Shown: positions 42,083 through 51,638, counted from the first letter of the stretch. The stretch is 64,000 nucleotides of DNA from Jidongwangia harbinensis (GCF_020216025.1 NZ_JAIWNC010000017.1:124001-188000); one strand, 5' to 3'. The notes: generated from the letters alone by a model not told the origin. Numbers and translations: made by a program.

Positions 42083-43456
42083 TTACCAGTTGAGGGCACG
42101 TCGCCAGAACAGGGTGTGTTCCGGCGTCTTCCACGTACGCCGGAAAAGCAGCAGCGTGCCGAGCAGGATCACGACGTCGCCGGCGACCAGGCTCAGATAT
42201 GCCGACGAGGCCGGAATCGGACTCGCGAACACCGCCGCGCAGAGCAGCAGGTGGGAGCCGCCGATGATGCGCGTGGCCCGTCGTTCGTCGACGTATTCCA
42301 ACTTGTAGCAGGCGATCGAGATGACGGCGCTCAACCAGCCGGCGACGGCGATCCCGCCGATCAACGCGGCATTGTCCGGGGCCGCCGACCACAACAGCAC
42401 CGCCGTCAGTCCGACCAGGACCGCGCCGACGAACGCGGAGTCCTGCATCGAGCGGATCGCGGTCCGGTACACCGCCTCCGAATGTGCCTGCAGACGGTTC
42501 AGCGGCTCGTTTTCCATCGCGGTGTGCAGCCGTTTGATGGACGAGTCGAAGTCCGGCGAGCGGCAGACGAAATAGAAGTTGTAGGCGATGATCGCCGGCA
42601 GCGAGGCCAGGAAGAGGGTGATGACCGGGAAGTCACCGTCGGTGCGGTAGAAGTAGAAGACCTTGTCGCCCCACATCACCGCACCGAGCAGGACCCCCTG
42701 GGCCATGTCGCCGGCGGCGGTGCGGGCACCGAGCCATACCGGCCGGGTCAGCAGGTGCCGGCGCAGGGGGACCATCTGGGTCAGGAGGCCGGCCAGCGGC
42801 GGCAGCCACCACCAGGTCGGTGCGATGAACACCGCCGCGGCGTACGCCGACCAGCCCGCCACCCACTCGCCCCTGGCCCGGGTCACGTTGGCCAGCACCA
42901 GTGACTGGGCGAACATCACATCCAGCACCAGCAGCCCGACGAACGCCCCGATCGCCCGCGGTGACCAGTGCAGGAGAACGACCAGCGGCAGAGCGGAGAT
43001 CAGCACCGCCGGTACCGCCTGGACGATGGTTCCCGGTACGGCGGCGCAGAATCCCCGTCGCATCGCGGTCACGTCGCCCTCGTGGACCAGGGCCCCGATG
43101 GACCGGTACATCGGCAGGCAGGCGCCCTGCAGCAACCACGGCAGGGTCAGCGCGACCGCCAGCAGGAACACCGTCATGTCGACGCCACCGACCTGATGCC
43201 CGGCCATCCGGGTGCTCGCGATCGGGTACACCGCGGTGAGCGTCACCACCGGCCACAGGTGCAGCAGCAGGCCGGCGCCGCGTCCACCGGCGAGGCTGAG
43301 CCCGGTCCGGGACAGCCGGCTGCGCCACAACACCAGGGCCAGCACGGCGGTCGCCGCGACACCGATGGCACTCCACGTGACCGCGTCGCGATGGACGACC
43401 TCGTGCAGCACCGCCGACCGAGCGCCGGTCGTGGGTAGGACCGCGACCGCGCCCAC
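42083..43456 (-). CDS. pelG: PelG-like polytopic exopolysaccharide transporter
   Basis: 457 residues from GTG 43456, with about 12 hydrophobic segments in the Wzx/MATE-type arrangement of PelG and the aromatic loop VFYFYRTDGDFP. It would move the polymer across the membrane together with PelF. The start is uncertain: the frame is open to 43570 with no ATG, GTG or TTG, and the upstream 17 codons continue the hydrophobic TM (TALIILGL). An ATT at 43508-43510 lies nine bases after GGGAGG and could be a rare start. Confidence 0.75.
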   Translation of the reverse strand: MGAVAVLPTTGARSAVLHEVVHRDAVTWSAIGVAATAVLALVLWRSRLSRTGLSLAGGRGAGLLLHLWPVVTLTAVYPIASTRMAGHQVGGVDMTVFLLAVALTLPWLLQGACLPMYRSIGALVHEGDVTAMRRGFCAAVPGTIVQAVPAVLISALPLVVLLHWSPRAIGAFVGLLVLDVMFAQSLVLANVTRARGEWVAGWSAYAAAVFIAPTWWWLPPLAGLLTQMVPLRRHLLTRPVWLGARTAAGDMAQGVLLGAVMWGDKVFYFYRTDGDFPVITLFLASLPAIIAYNFYFVCRSPDFDSSIKRLHTAMENEPLNRLQAHSEAVYRTAIRSMQDSAFVGAVLVGLTAVLLWSAAPDNAALIGGIAVAGWLSAVISIACYKLEYVDERRATRIIGGSHLLLCAAVFASPIPASSAYLSLVAGDVVILLGTLLLFRRTWKTPEHTLFWRRALNW

Positions 43457-43664
43457 CAGACCGAGAATGATGAGTGCCGTACCGCTGCGACGTATCTGAA
43501 TCGTTGAAATTGTCGTTCGCCTCCCGAGATGGAACGCCTCGCCGCCAATCGGAGAAACGGGGGACCTGCGTTACACCCAGGAGAGTGAAAATCGATTTCT
43601 GTTGACTAGTCAATGTGCGGAGCTTGGCGTACCGTTCGCCACTTCCGAGATGCCGAGGAATCTG

Positions 43665-44750
43665 ATGACACAGCGACGTTTCGGCGCCTGGATTCGCTAT
43701 GGCGACCCGGTGCGGCCGGACCAATTGCAATTCGCCGTCGACCACTGCGCCACCGCGGTCCTCCAACCCTGGGAAACGGCGGTGGCCGCGGAACTCAAAC
43801 GGGCGCGCCCGGACATGGTGGTGCTGGCGTACAAGTGTCTGTCCTCGACTCGCAGTTATGAACCGGGCCCGTGTTTCTCGTCTGGCGTCGGGCACGCGGA
43901 GGCGGAGGCCGCCGGAGAGCACCTGTTCGCCCATCGTGCCGCCGACGGGTCCCGCATCCAGTGGCGCGGCTATCCCGGTCACTGGCAGATGGCCGTGTGG
44001 GAGCGGGAGTACCGGGACCGGTGGACCGCGAACGTCATCGCGGAGATCGGCGGCACCGTCTGGGACGGCGTCATGGCCGACAACGACGTCTTCGACGACT
44101 ATTACGGGCTGGAGCCGCCGCTGGACGGGGGTTACTCCCTTCCCGAGGTGCGGGCCGGCCTGGACGCGTTGATCGCCGACGCCGGCCGGGCTCTCATCCG
44201 TGCCGGCAAGATTCTCGTCCCGAACATCGCCGAATCCCGCCGCGAACCGGGCCGATGGCAGCGGCATGCCGCGTACGGCGGGGGATTCGAGGAGGTGTGG
44301 CTGGCCTGGGCACCGGATCAGTTCCTGGCCAGCCGGGACGCCATCGCCCAGGCCGAGTGCCTGGACGGCCCGGGGCTGTCGATCCTCCGGACCGCCTCCG
44401 ACGGTACGGCGGACCATCCCAACATCCGCTACGGGCTGGCCGCGTGCTGGATCTTCGGGGGCGGCCGGGACGGGGTCAGCTTCACCGCGACCGCACACGA
44501 CCAGTACAACGGCACCCCGAGCGTCGGCCCACTGTGGGATCTCGGGGTGCCGGTCACGGACATCGGGGAGTCCGCAGACGTCCGGTTCCGTGAGTTCACC
44601 GAGGGCTGGGCCGCCGTGCACCTGGGGTCCGCCGGCGACGAGCCGGTCCGGATCGACGTGCCGGCGGGCCTGGTCGACGACGCGGGCCGGACGGTTCCGG
44701 GGGACGTGGTGCTCGCGCCTCGAACCGGCGTCCTGCTGCGCCGCCCATGA
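43665..44750 (+). CDS. Predicted TIM-barrel glycoside hydrolase (GHL15-like)
   Basis: 361 residues from ATG 43665 (GAGG six bases upstream; a TTG at 43602 is weaker). Motifs suggest a (beta/alpha)8 barrel: RRFGAWIRYGDPVRPDQLQF, MVVLAYKCLS, WDGVMADNDVFDDYYG (acidic loop, possible catalytic Asp) and ILVPNIAESRR. No signal peptide, so secretion is unclear. It lies divergent from the PelG gene and upstream of the DUF4874 gene; likely trims or modifies the same polysaccharide. Confidence 0.65.
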   Translation: MTQRRFGAWIRYGDPVRPDQLQFAVDHCATAVLQPWETAVAAELKRARPDMVVLAYKCLSSTRSYEPGPCFSSGVGHAEAEAAGEHLFAHRAADGSRIQWRGYPGHWQMAVWEREYRDRWTANVIAEIGGTVWDGVMADNDVFDDYYGLEPPLDGGYSLPEVRAGLDALIADAGRALIRAGKILVPNIAESRREPGRWQRHAAYGGGFEEVWLAWAPDQFLASRDAIAQAECLDGPGLSILRTASDGTADHPNIRYGLAACWIFGGGRDGVSFTATAHDQYNGTPSVGPLWDLGVPVTDIGESADVRFREFTEGWAAVHLGSAGDEPVRIDVPAGLVDDAGRTVPGDVVLAPRTGVLLRRP

Positions 44751-44824
44751 CCACTCGGGAGCAAATCGGGAGCCAGTCAGCGGAATTCGTCACGAGTCCC
44801 GAAGGCCGGTGAAGAATCATTTTC

Positions 44825-46234
44825 ATGTCTCGTCACCGTGTTCTGCGCGCTGCCGTCGTCGCCCTCGCGTTCGCTCTCCCGGGCGCCGTCGTGGCGCCAG
44901 GTGTCGCGGTGGCGGCCCGCAGCAGTGCGGCGATCGTCCGGTTCGCGGCCAGCGACATCGACGTGCCCAACCCGGGGCGGGGGTTCTACCACTACACCGA
45001 GACCCACCTGACCGGTGATCCCGACGCGTACCGCCCGCTCAGCGCGGCCAGGATGGCGGCCCAGCGGGCGCAGGACGGGACGACGCTCTACTTCCGGTAC
45101 TTCTACCTCGACGGTTACCACGACCGCACCACCATCGACAGCCGCGACCTGGCCCTGGTGCGAGCCGATTTCCAGGCCGCGCGGATGGCCGGCGTCAAGC
45201 TGATCGTGCGCTTCGCCTACAGCGAATGGTCGTCGAGGGACGCCCCGCTGTATCGGGTGAGCGCTCACATCCGCCAGCTGGCCCGGCTGCTCAACGAGAA
45301 CGCCGCGGTCGTCGCCGCCGTTCAGGCGGGATTCATCGGGCGCTGGGGGGAGTGGTACTACACCGACAACTTCGCCGGCGATCCGGCGCGGCCCTGGGTG
45401 CTGACCGAGGCCGACTGGCGTGCGCGCGGTGCGGTCCTGCGTACCCTGCTGGACACCACGTCCCCGGCCATCCCGGTGCAGGTGCGCTACCCCGCCATCA
45501 AGCAGCGCCTGTTGAGTGACGCCGCCGACCCGCGGGCGGCGCGGGTGGGCATTCACAACGACTGCTTCCTGGCCAGCGCGGACGACTACGGCACCTTCAC
45601 CAGCGACGCGGACCGGCAGTGGCTGGCCGCGCAGAGCAGGTCGGTGCTGGTCGGCGGGGAGACCTGCGGCGTGAACCCACCCCGCAGCGAGTGGGCGAGC
45701 GCGACCAGCGAACTCGCCCGCTACCACCTCACCTACCTCAACGCCGACTTCGATCGCGCCGTCCTGTCGTCGTGGGGCACCGCCGGGCTGGCCGAGGCGA
45801 AGCGGCGACTCGGGTACCGGATCAGGCTGACCGAGGTGGCGGCGCCCAGCACGCTCCGGCCGGGCGCCGTCGGCACCGTACGGATCCGGCTGGTCAACGT
45901 CGGGTACGCGGCGCCGGTGGCGAACCGTCCGGTCCAGCTCGTGTTGAAGACCAGGATGAAGAGGGTCAAGTTCGTCGTACCGGCCGATCTCCGCACCTGG
46001 ACGCCCGGAAGGACGATCGACCTGTACGCCACCATCACCGCGCCGACCGCCGCCGCGGACTACCGGCTCTACCTGAACCTGCCCGATCCCGATCGGTCGC
46101 TCCGGTCCACCATGCCCCTGATCAGCGGCGAGGCGACGAACAGCGCGTACGCGATCCGGTTCGCCAACGACGGCATCTGGGACGCGAAGCATGGGTGGAA
46201 CAGCTTGAACAGCACGCTTGCCGTCAAGTCCTGA
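44825..46234 (+). CDS. Secreted DUF4874/DUF4832 protein
   Basis: 469 residues. Signal peptide with AxA cleavage near AVAARSS. Residues about 40-200 match DUF4874 (VPNPGRGFYHYTETH, RYFYLDGYHD, GFIGRWGEWYYTDN) and about 220-460 DUF4832 (HNDCFLASADDYGTF, YLNADFDRAVL). Both are TIM-barrel and beta-sandwich parts of predicted secreted glycosidases. Its place beside the exopolysaccharide genes suggests polymer modification outside the cell. Activity unknown. Confidence 0.8.
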   Translation: MSRHRVLRAAVVALAFALPGAVVAPGVAVAARSSAAIVRFAASDIDVPNPGRGFYHYTETHLTGDPDAYRPLSAARMAAQRAQDGTTLYFRYFYLDGYHDRTTIDSRDLALVRADFQAARMAGVKLIVRFAYSEWSSRDAPLYRVSAHIRQLARLLNENAAVVAAVQAGFIGRWGEWYYTDNFAGDPARPWVLTEADWRARGAVLRTLLDTTSPAIPVQVRYPAIKQRLLSDAADPRAARVGIHNDCFLASADDYGTFTSDADRQWLAAQSRSVLVGGETCGVNPPRSEWASATSELARYHLTYLNADFDRAVLSSWGTAGLAEAKRRLGYRIRLTEVAAPSTLRPGAVGTVRIRLVNVGYAAPVANRPVQLVLKTRMKRVKFVVPADLRTWTPGRTIDLYATITAPTAAADYRLYLNLPDPDRSLRSTMPLISGEATNSAYAIRFANDGIWDAKHGWNSLNSTLAVKS

Positions 46235-46237
46235 TGA

Positions 46238-46675
46238 CTATTCCGGGCGTGCGACGAGCGGACCTTCGAAATCCTTCAGGCGCCGGTGCGGATTGGCGAG
46301 TCTCAGCCGGGCGCCGGTGATGTGCAGGGCGAGCTGCGCGCCGGCCGTCGTGACCAGAGTGAACGCGGTGGCCGAGCAGTCCTCCAGGCACTTCCACAGT
46401 GGCTGTTCATCCGTGCCGAGCAGCAGATGGGCCTCGGAGACGACGGACGGATCGGAAAGCACGCCGTCCAGATGAGCGGCGCGGCATCCGAGAAACGTCA
46501 GCTCGGCTGCTCGCGAGTACAACGCGAAGCGCTCGGGCTCGATCTCGTGATAGGTGACCAGGTGCGCGATTTGCAGTACCACCGCACCGCCGAGGTGGAA
46601 GGTGGTCGCGGCGGCAGCGAGCCGCGCATCGTGCAGCTCGACGTGAACTGGCCGGGTGTCCGGGTTAGCGCTCAT
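46238..46675 (-). CDS. Hypothetical protein coupled to upstream gene
   Basis: 145 residues from ATG 46675, overlapping the upstream stop as ATGA. Mixed alpha/beta, with four Cys residues spread over the middle; no signal peptide and no family recognised. It may be an immunity- or chaperone-like partner of the preceding Pro/Trp/His-rich protein. Confidence 0.55.
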   Translation of the reverse strand: MSANPDTRPVHVELHDARLAAAATTFHLGGAVVLQIAHLVTYHEIEPERFALYSRAAELTFLGCRAAHLDGVLSDPSVVSEAHLLLGTDEQPLWKCLEDCSATAFTLVTTAGAQLALHITGARLRLANPHRRLKDFEGPLVARPE

Positions 46676-47313
46676 GGTACGGGAATGATATTCCGTGGCG
46701 GGAACACGATCCGGGAGCCCTCGGAGACGATGAGGTAAATGGTCAGGGCGATGCCGGTCAGTCCGGTGATCTCCGAAATGCGTTCGCGCAGGCTCGGCTC
46801 ATCCGGGTCGACCGCCGGTTCCCCGGTCGGCTCCGGTGCCGGAACCGGCACGACGACGGGTTCGCCACCCTCCACCGGGGTCCGTTCCGGCTGGCGCTCC
46901 GGGCGACTCACCGGCTCCGGATCAGGGATCTCGTCCTGTCCGGGGGTGAGATGGTCATCCCCGCCGTTGTGGTGCCAGTGATCCCGGCCGCGCCAGCCCG
47001 GCTGGCCCGGCCGCCCGTTGTGGAAGTCGAGGTATTCGCCGCTCGGGTGCCGCCACCGTGATCCGTTCGGATCGCGGTGGCCCGGGTCGTGTGTCCACTC
47101 CGGCGGCAACCCGGTCGGATCGAGCGGGAGCCGGAAGACCGCGCCGGTGGCGTACACCGGGCCGCTGGTGGAATTCGCCATGGACATCAGGCGGGCGAGC
47201 GCCGCGTTCGTGTTCGGCGCCCCCTTGGCGGCCTCCTGCACGGCCGTCACCAGGGCGGGGTCGACCACGGGCTGAGCACCCCTCGAACGCTCCGGGCCTG
47301 GCATGTCCACCAT
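46672..47313 (-). CDS. Hypothetical Trp/His-rich protein with C-terminal TM
   Basis: 213 residues from ATG 47313; other starts (47376, 47304) cannot be excluded. A helical N-terminus is followed by a Gly/His/Trp-rich middle (WTHDPGHRDPNGSRW, RGRDHWHHNGGDDHL), then a Pro/Glu-rich linker and a C-terminal TM (GIALTIYLIV). The middle resembles C-terminal toxin domains of polymorphic toxins in composition only. Coupled by ATGA to the next gene, a possible partner. Confidence 0.5.
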   Translation of the reverse strand: MVDMPGPERSRGAQPVVDPALVTAVQEAAKGAPNTNAALARLMSMANSTSGPVYATGAVFRLPLDPTGLPPEWTHDPGHRDPNGSRWRHPSGEYLDFHNGRPGQPGWRGRDHWHHNGGDDHLTPGQDEIPDPEPVSRPERQPERTPVEGGEPVVVPVPAPEPTGEPAVDPDEPSLRERISEITGLTGIALTIYLIVSEGSRIVFPPRNIIPVP

Positions 47314-47409
47314 GGTCCGGGGCCGTGGGCATGCGGACAAGGTCCCGAGGGCAGCCTTCGGGGCAGCACCGAGCATCGGCCGGCCGGCAGACAGTGGACG
47401 GTCACCGAG

Positions 47410-47573
47410 GTGCCGATGTCCCTTTGCCGGACGGACTGCAGCTCTGGACGTTCGCCACCAACACCGGGGCGCAGCGGTTCTACCGGCGCCACGGATTCGT
47501 GGTGGCCGAGACGACGGACGGTTCGGGCAACGAGGAGAAGGCGCCCGACGTCCGGTTCGTCTGGTCGGCGTGA
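47410..47573 (+). pseudogene. GNAT acetyltransferase C-terminal fragment
   Basis: GLQLWTFATNTGAQRFYRRH followed by GFVVAETTDGSGNEEKAPDV is the acetyl-CoA-binding end and last strands of a GNAT enzyme. The upstream part of the fold is absent and the frame leads into sequence antisense to the neighbouring gene. Confidence 0.7.
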
Positions 47574-47625
47574 CGCGCCTCCGCGCCTGATCCGCCGGCC
47601 GTGTCGCGCCGCCCGGCCGCCCGGT

Positions 47626-48174
47626 TCATCGCCGCCCGCCGAACTGCCAGGGATGCACCTCGACGGCGGCGTACCGATCGGGGGACAACAGGGCGCGGGC
47701 CGCGTCCGGGTCCGGCGCCTGGACCAGCATGGCGGTGCCCAGCCAGGTGCCGCCGTCGTCGGACAGCAGCGGCCCGTACGCGATCAGCCGGTCCGGACGC
47801 GGCGGCACGGCCAGGTCGGCGGCCGGCTCCGCGCCGAGCGCCACCACCAGGTAGCGGTTTCCGCCGGCCGGGCCGCCCGGGAAGTCCCACATGGTGCGTC
47901 CCAGTGTGTTGCGCCACCGCCGCAGCAGCACGTCGCGGTACACGCCGGCCTGGTAGTTGGGCTCGTCGAACGCGAACGCGCGGGCGGCTGCGGGATCGGG
48001 CAGGTCGACGATGTGCAGGCTGCCGGTGGCCGTGTCGCCGTCGTCCGCGAGGGTCGGCCCGCGCGCGATCATCGCCGTGGCGTACCGGTCCATGTAGGAC
48101 CAGTGGTCCTGGACCAGCTCGTCGCGCAGCGTCGCGGAGCCGGGCCGGTCGCGGTGCAGGCACAGGAACTCCAT
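47626..48174 (-). CDS. Tandem YCII-domain protein
   Basis: 182 residues from ATG 48174. Two ferredoxin-like YCII domains: the first ends with LPDPAAARAFAFDEPNYQAG and the second (RLIAYGPLLSDDGGTW) with APDPDAARALLSPDRYA. Single-domain members often dimerise; the duplicate presumably forms the dimer in one chain. Cytoplasmic; substrate unknown, possibly chloromuconolactone-like or a sigma-linked enzyme. Confidence 0.85.
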   Translation of the reverse strand: MEFLCLHRDRPGSATLRDELVQDHWSYMDRYATAMIARGPTLADDGDTATGSLHIVDLPDPAAARAFAFDEPNYQAGVYRDVLLRRWRNTLGRTMWDFPGGPAGGNRYLVVALGAEPAADLAVPPRPDRLIAYGPLLSDDGGTWLGTAMLVQAPDPDAARALLSPDRYAAVEVHPWQFGGRR

Positions 48175-48240
48175 GCCGGTCAGTATGGTCCGGCCGGGCT
48201 CAGCCGGCGGTGACGGCGGTGCCGCGGGTGTGCGTCGCGG

Positions 48241-49698
48241 TCACCGCAGATGGTGCGCGGCGGCGGCGAGGACCGCCTCACCCTGCACCGTGACCAGGTC
48301 GCGGATGGCGATCGGATCCGCCGGACTGTAGGCGTCCGCCTCGGCGCACCAACGGGTCAGCAGCGTGTCGGCCCGGCGGCGTGCCCGGGCTCCGCGCGGC
48401 ATCGCCCGCAGCAGCATGCCGCCGAGCCGGAGCCGCAGGGAGTGCGCGTCGGCGACCGCGCTGAACGCCTCGGCCACCGTCGCCGGCCGCTGGTACTCCG
48501 GACCGGTCTCGATCTGCCGGCGCTGTGCCCGCAGCGCCTCCGGTGACATGGGGGTGAGGAACGAGTCGAGCGCGTCCCGGAACGGCGTGGGCCGCAACGG
48601 CTCCGCGGCGGCGCGCAAGACGTGCAGTTGGCGTGCCGCCTGGGCCTGAATGTCCAGACCGCGCAGCGCGGCGTCGCGGCGGCTGAGCCGACGGGGCGCG
48701 GGCGACGTGTCGGCGGCCCGGGCGTCGCGCCAGTACGGCAACTCGATCGCCAGTCCGGACACCGTGCCGTGCCGGCTCGCGTAGTCCAGGGAGTTGCCGC
48801 CGGTCACGTAGTCCGCGGGGTCGGCACCGGCCGCCGTGGCGTAGTCGTAGATCATGCGGCCGGTGGGCAGCGTGTACACCGCCGGGCTCAGCTCGGCGGC
48901 GACCGGGATCTCCGGCTCGCCCCGGTGCAGCGGGATGTCGTGCGCGCCGCACAGGTCGGTGAGGCGGGGGTACAGCGAGGGCGCCCCCGGGGTCGCGTAG
49001 TAGTACGCGCCGCCGGTCTCGCTGTTGTGCAGGGAGGCCAGCACCGTCGGCCGTACCTGGTCGATGGCGGTCATCAGCGCCCTGGTCTCCGGCATCGGGG
49101 CGTCCACGGCGAAGTCGCCGGCCCGGAACGGGAACGTCCACTCGACCTGCTGGTCCCCGCCGGGCCGGAAGAAGTTGCGGGCATAGCGTTCGCGGGTCCG
49201 GGGTCCGTGGAACCAGCCCTCGTTCAGCCGGGTCCCGTCCGGGTCGGCGCACAGCACGAAGTGCCAGTCCGCTCCGGTGGCGTCGAGGGCGGCGGGGTCG
49301 GCCAGCAGCCGTTCGGCGAGCGCGACGACGGTGGCCATGCCGATCGGCTCGTTGGGATGCGGCTGGCCGACGACCAGCACCCGGCCGCGGGGCCGGCCGG
49401 CGCGCGCGGTGAGCATCTGGATCGGGTCGCCGGACCGGGACCGGCCGACGTCGGTCAGCGTGGCCCGGTCCGGGTACCGGTTCGCCGTGCGGGCGCCGAA
49501 CGCCCGCATGCCGTCGACGGTGGGGAAGGAGTGGATCTCGGGCAGGCCGTCGAGCAGGCGGCGTCGCGCCGCGACCGGCGCCGTCCGCGGCGGCGGCGAG
49601 GTCTGGCAGCCGGACAGGGCCGGGGTGACGGCCGCGGCGCCCACGAGGGCACCGCGGAGCAGGGTCCGCCGGGACACCTCCGGTGAGGTGCTGGTCAT
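48241..49698 (-). CDS. Secreted M14-type zinc carboxypeptidase
   Basis: 485 residues from ATG 49698 (AAAGGA eight bases upstream). Tat-type signal SRRTLLRGALVG with lipobox-like ALSGCQ. The M14 core has the zinc motif GQPHPNEPIG (HxxE), substrate Asn-Arg region ADPDGTRLNEGWF, third zinc His in LASLHNSETGG, and catalytic Glu in LAIELPYW. Probable exported metallocarboxypeptidase acting on peptides or peptidoglycan stems. The C-terminal 130 residues are a helical extension. Monocistronic, divergent from the exonuclease gene. Confidence 0.88.
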   Translation of the reverse strand: MTSTSPEVSRRTLLRGALVGAAAVTPALSGCQTSPPPRTAPVAARRRLLDGLPEIHSFPTVDGMRAFGARTANRYPDRATLTDVGRSRSGDPIQMLTARAGRPRGRVLVVGQPHPNEPIGMATVVALAERLLADPAALDATGADWHFVLCADPDGTRLNEGWFHGPRTRERYARNFFRPGGDQQVEWTFPFRAGDFAVDAPMPETRALMTAIDQVRPTVLASLHNSETGGAYYYATPGAPSLYPRLTDLCGAHDIPLHRGEPEIPVAAELSPAVYTLPTGRMIYDYATAAGADPADYVTGGNSLDYASRHGTVSGLAIELPYWRDARAADTSPAPRRLSRRDAALRGLDIQAQAARQLHVLRAAAEPLRPTPFRDALDSFLTPMSPEALRAQRRQIETGPEYQRPATVAEAFSAVADAHSLRLRLGGMLLRAMPRGARARRRADTLLTRWCAEADAYSPADPIAIRDLVTVQGEAVLAAAAHHLR

Positions 49699-49912
49699 GG
49701 CTCGGTCCTTTCGTCGCGGTGGCTCGTTGACGGCTTCACCGTAGGGACGCGGAGGGGCGGACGTAGTCACCCGCCGCGGGGGCCCGGCCATCCCGCTCAC
49801 GGGGGATCACGGGCATTGCCGAGGCGCCGGCATGGCGCCGCGAACGCGCCCGCGTCCGCCCCCCGGCTACTCGCGTGGCCTCACCTCCGACACCGGGTGG
49901 CAGACTGGCCGG

Positions 49913-50956
49913 ATGGCCCCCGCCGCCCCGCCGCTGCTGCTCGCCGTCGACGGCAACAGCCTGCTGCACCGCGCCTACCACGCCGGTTCCGGGGACGGCT
50001 GGCTCGACACCGACGGGCGCCCGATGTGGGCGCTGCACGGTTTGGTCGGCTTCATCGCCCGGGCCGCCGCCCACCTGCGCCCGGCCGCGGTGCTGGTGGG
50101 CTTCGACTGTCCCGAGGACTCGGCCCGTAAACGCGACTATCCGGGTTACAAGGCGCACCGCCCGGCGAAACCCGCCGACCTGGCCGAGCAGATCGCGGAT
50201 GCCCCGGAGTTGCTGCGCGCGGCGGGGGTGTGCGTCGTGGTGCCACCCGCGTACGAGGCGGACGACGTGCTGGCCAGCGCGGCCGCGGCGGCCCGGCGGG
50301 ACGGCTGGCGGTCGGTGCTGATGACCAGTGACCGGGACGCGTTCGCGTTGATCGACTCGTCGACGTCGGTGCTGCGGGTCCGCAACGGCGGCTTCGCCGA
50401 GGCGGTCCTGATCGACGAGGCGGCACTGCCCGGGGTGTGCGGGGTGACCCCGGGGCAGTACCGCGACTTCGCCGCCCTGCGCGGCGACCCGTCCGACAAT
50501 CTGCCCGGGGTGCCCCGGTTCGGAGCCACCACGGCGGCCCGGCTGTTGGCGTCGTTCGGGTCGGTGGACGCCGTCTGGTCCGCGCTCGACTTCCACGGGA
50601 CCCACCTGGTCCGGGAGGCGGTCGGGGACCTGGCGACCAGGCACCTGAGCGATCCGGCGGCCCGCGAGGTGGTGGCCCGCAACCGGCGGCTGATGCGGAT
50701 GCGCGCCGACCTGGAGTTGCCGGCGCTCGAAGCGGCCCGGCTCCCGTTGAGCATGGCGGTCATGCGCCGGGCGCTGCGTGCCCGCGCGATCACCTTGGGG
50801 CCGTCGCTGTGGGCGCTGACCGGCGGTACGCCCCCGGCGGACGAGACCGACCCGACGCCGGAGCTGCCACGCTGGGTCTTCCGGCGTGGCCTGGCCGCCC
50901 CGCGGGCGCCGATTCCGGGACAGCTCTCGCTGTTCGGGATCGAGTCTCTCGGCTGA
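49913..50956 (+). CDS. 5'-3' exonuclease (PolI N-terminal type)
   Basis: 347 residues from ATG 49913; no clear Shine-Dalgarno, and CAGACT six bases upstream may be a -10 element for a leaderless transcript. FEN-type nuclease related to the DNA polymerase I 5' domain: LLAVDGNSLLHRAYHA, KRDYPGYKAHR, YEADDVLASAAAAA and MTSDRDAFALID carry the metal-binding acids; LRGDPSDNLPGVPRFG is the H3TH DNA-binding motif. It should remove RNA primers or flaps in replication and repair. Stand-alone copy. Confidence 0.92.
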   Translation: MAPAAPPLLLAVDGNSLLHRAYHAGSGDGWLDTDGRPMWALHGLVGFIARAAAHLRPAAVLVGFDCPEDSARKRDYPGYKAHRPAKPADLAEQIADAPELLRAAGVCVVVPPAYEADDVLASAAAAARRDGWRSVLMTSDRDAFALIDSSTSVLRVRNGGFAEAVLIDEAALPGVCGVTPGQYRDFAALRGDPSDNLPGVPRFGATTAARLLASFGSVDAVWSALDFHGTHLVREAVGDLATRHLSDPAAREVVARNRRLMRMRADLELPALEAARLPLSMAVMRRALRARAITLGPSLWALTGGTPPADETDPTPELPRWVFRRGLAAPRAPIPGQLSLFGIESLG

Positions 50957-50990
50957 GCGGGCGCCCGAGGGCTCCGGACCGGGTGCGCTC

Positions 50991-51638
50991 TCAGTACCCG
51001 AGGTTGACGTGCGCCCGGTGGTGGCTGTCCTTCTCGATCAGGTCGACGAGCCCGAGCGCGTAGTCCACGCCGGAGATCGCTCCACCACCGTCGGGCTGGA
51101 CGGCGACGTCGTCGCCGAGCCGGTACCGGCCCAGTCGCTCGCCGGGCACGTACGAGCCGAAGTTGGCCGCCGGGCTGACGAACACCCAGTTGAGCGACTC
51201 GGGAGTGGCCGGGAGGTCCTCGATCACCAGTGCGGCCCCGGCGCGGATCTCGTCGTGGAACTCGGCGGGGGCGTGGCCGAGGTCCGCCACGAAGCGCGGC
51301 GCCCCGGCCGCCGGCCGCAGCGACGAGAAGCCGCCGACGACGAACAGCCGGGCCCCCGCGGCGTCGGCGAGACGTGCGGTCGTGCGGTACACGTCGCGAA
51401 ACGAGCCGGCGAGCGTGCCGCGCGGCGCGAGTGCGGCCACCACGACGTCGGCACCGGTGACGACCGACGACAGCGCGGTCTCGTCGGTGGCGTCGCCCTG
51501 GACGTAGGTCACGCCCGGTACGGGCTCGGTGGGACGGGAGCGGCTGAACGCGGTGACCTCGTGACCGCGGCCGGCGGCCTCCGCGACGATGGCCGAGCCG
51601 GCGTAACCGGTGCCGCCGATGACGGTGATGCGGGACAT
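50991..51638 (-). CDS. NAD(P)H-binding (NmrA/SDR-like) protein
   Basis: 215 residues from ATG 51638. Rossmann fold ITVIGGTGYAGSAIVAEA, VVAALAPRG strand and LFVVGGFSSL; no Tyr-Lys pair in the usual place, as in NmrA-like atypical SDRs. Probably reduces or senses a quinone or aldehyde. Divergent from an HxlR regulator 93 bases away, a common pairing in which the regulator controls the oxidoreductase. Confidence 0.85.
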   Translation of the reverse strand: MSRITVIGGTGYAGSAIVAEAAGRGHEVTAFSRSRPTEPVPGVTYVQGDATDETALSSVVTGADVVVAALAPRGTLAGSFRDVYRTTARLADAAGARLFVVGGFSSLRPAAGAPRFVADLGHAPAEFHDEIRAGAALVIEDLPATPESLNWVFVSPAANFGSYVPGERLGRYRLGDDVAVQPDGGGAISGVDYALGLVDLIEKDSHHRAHVNLGY

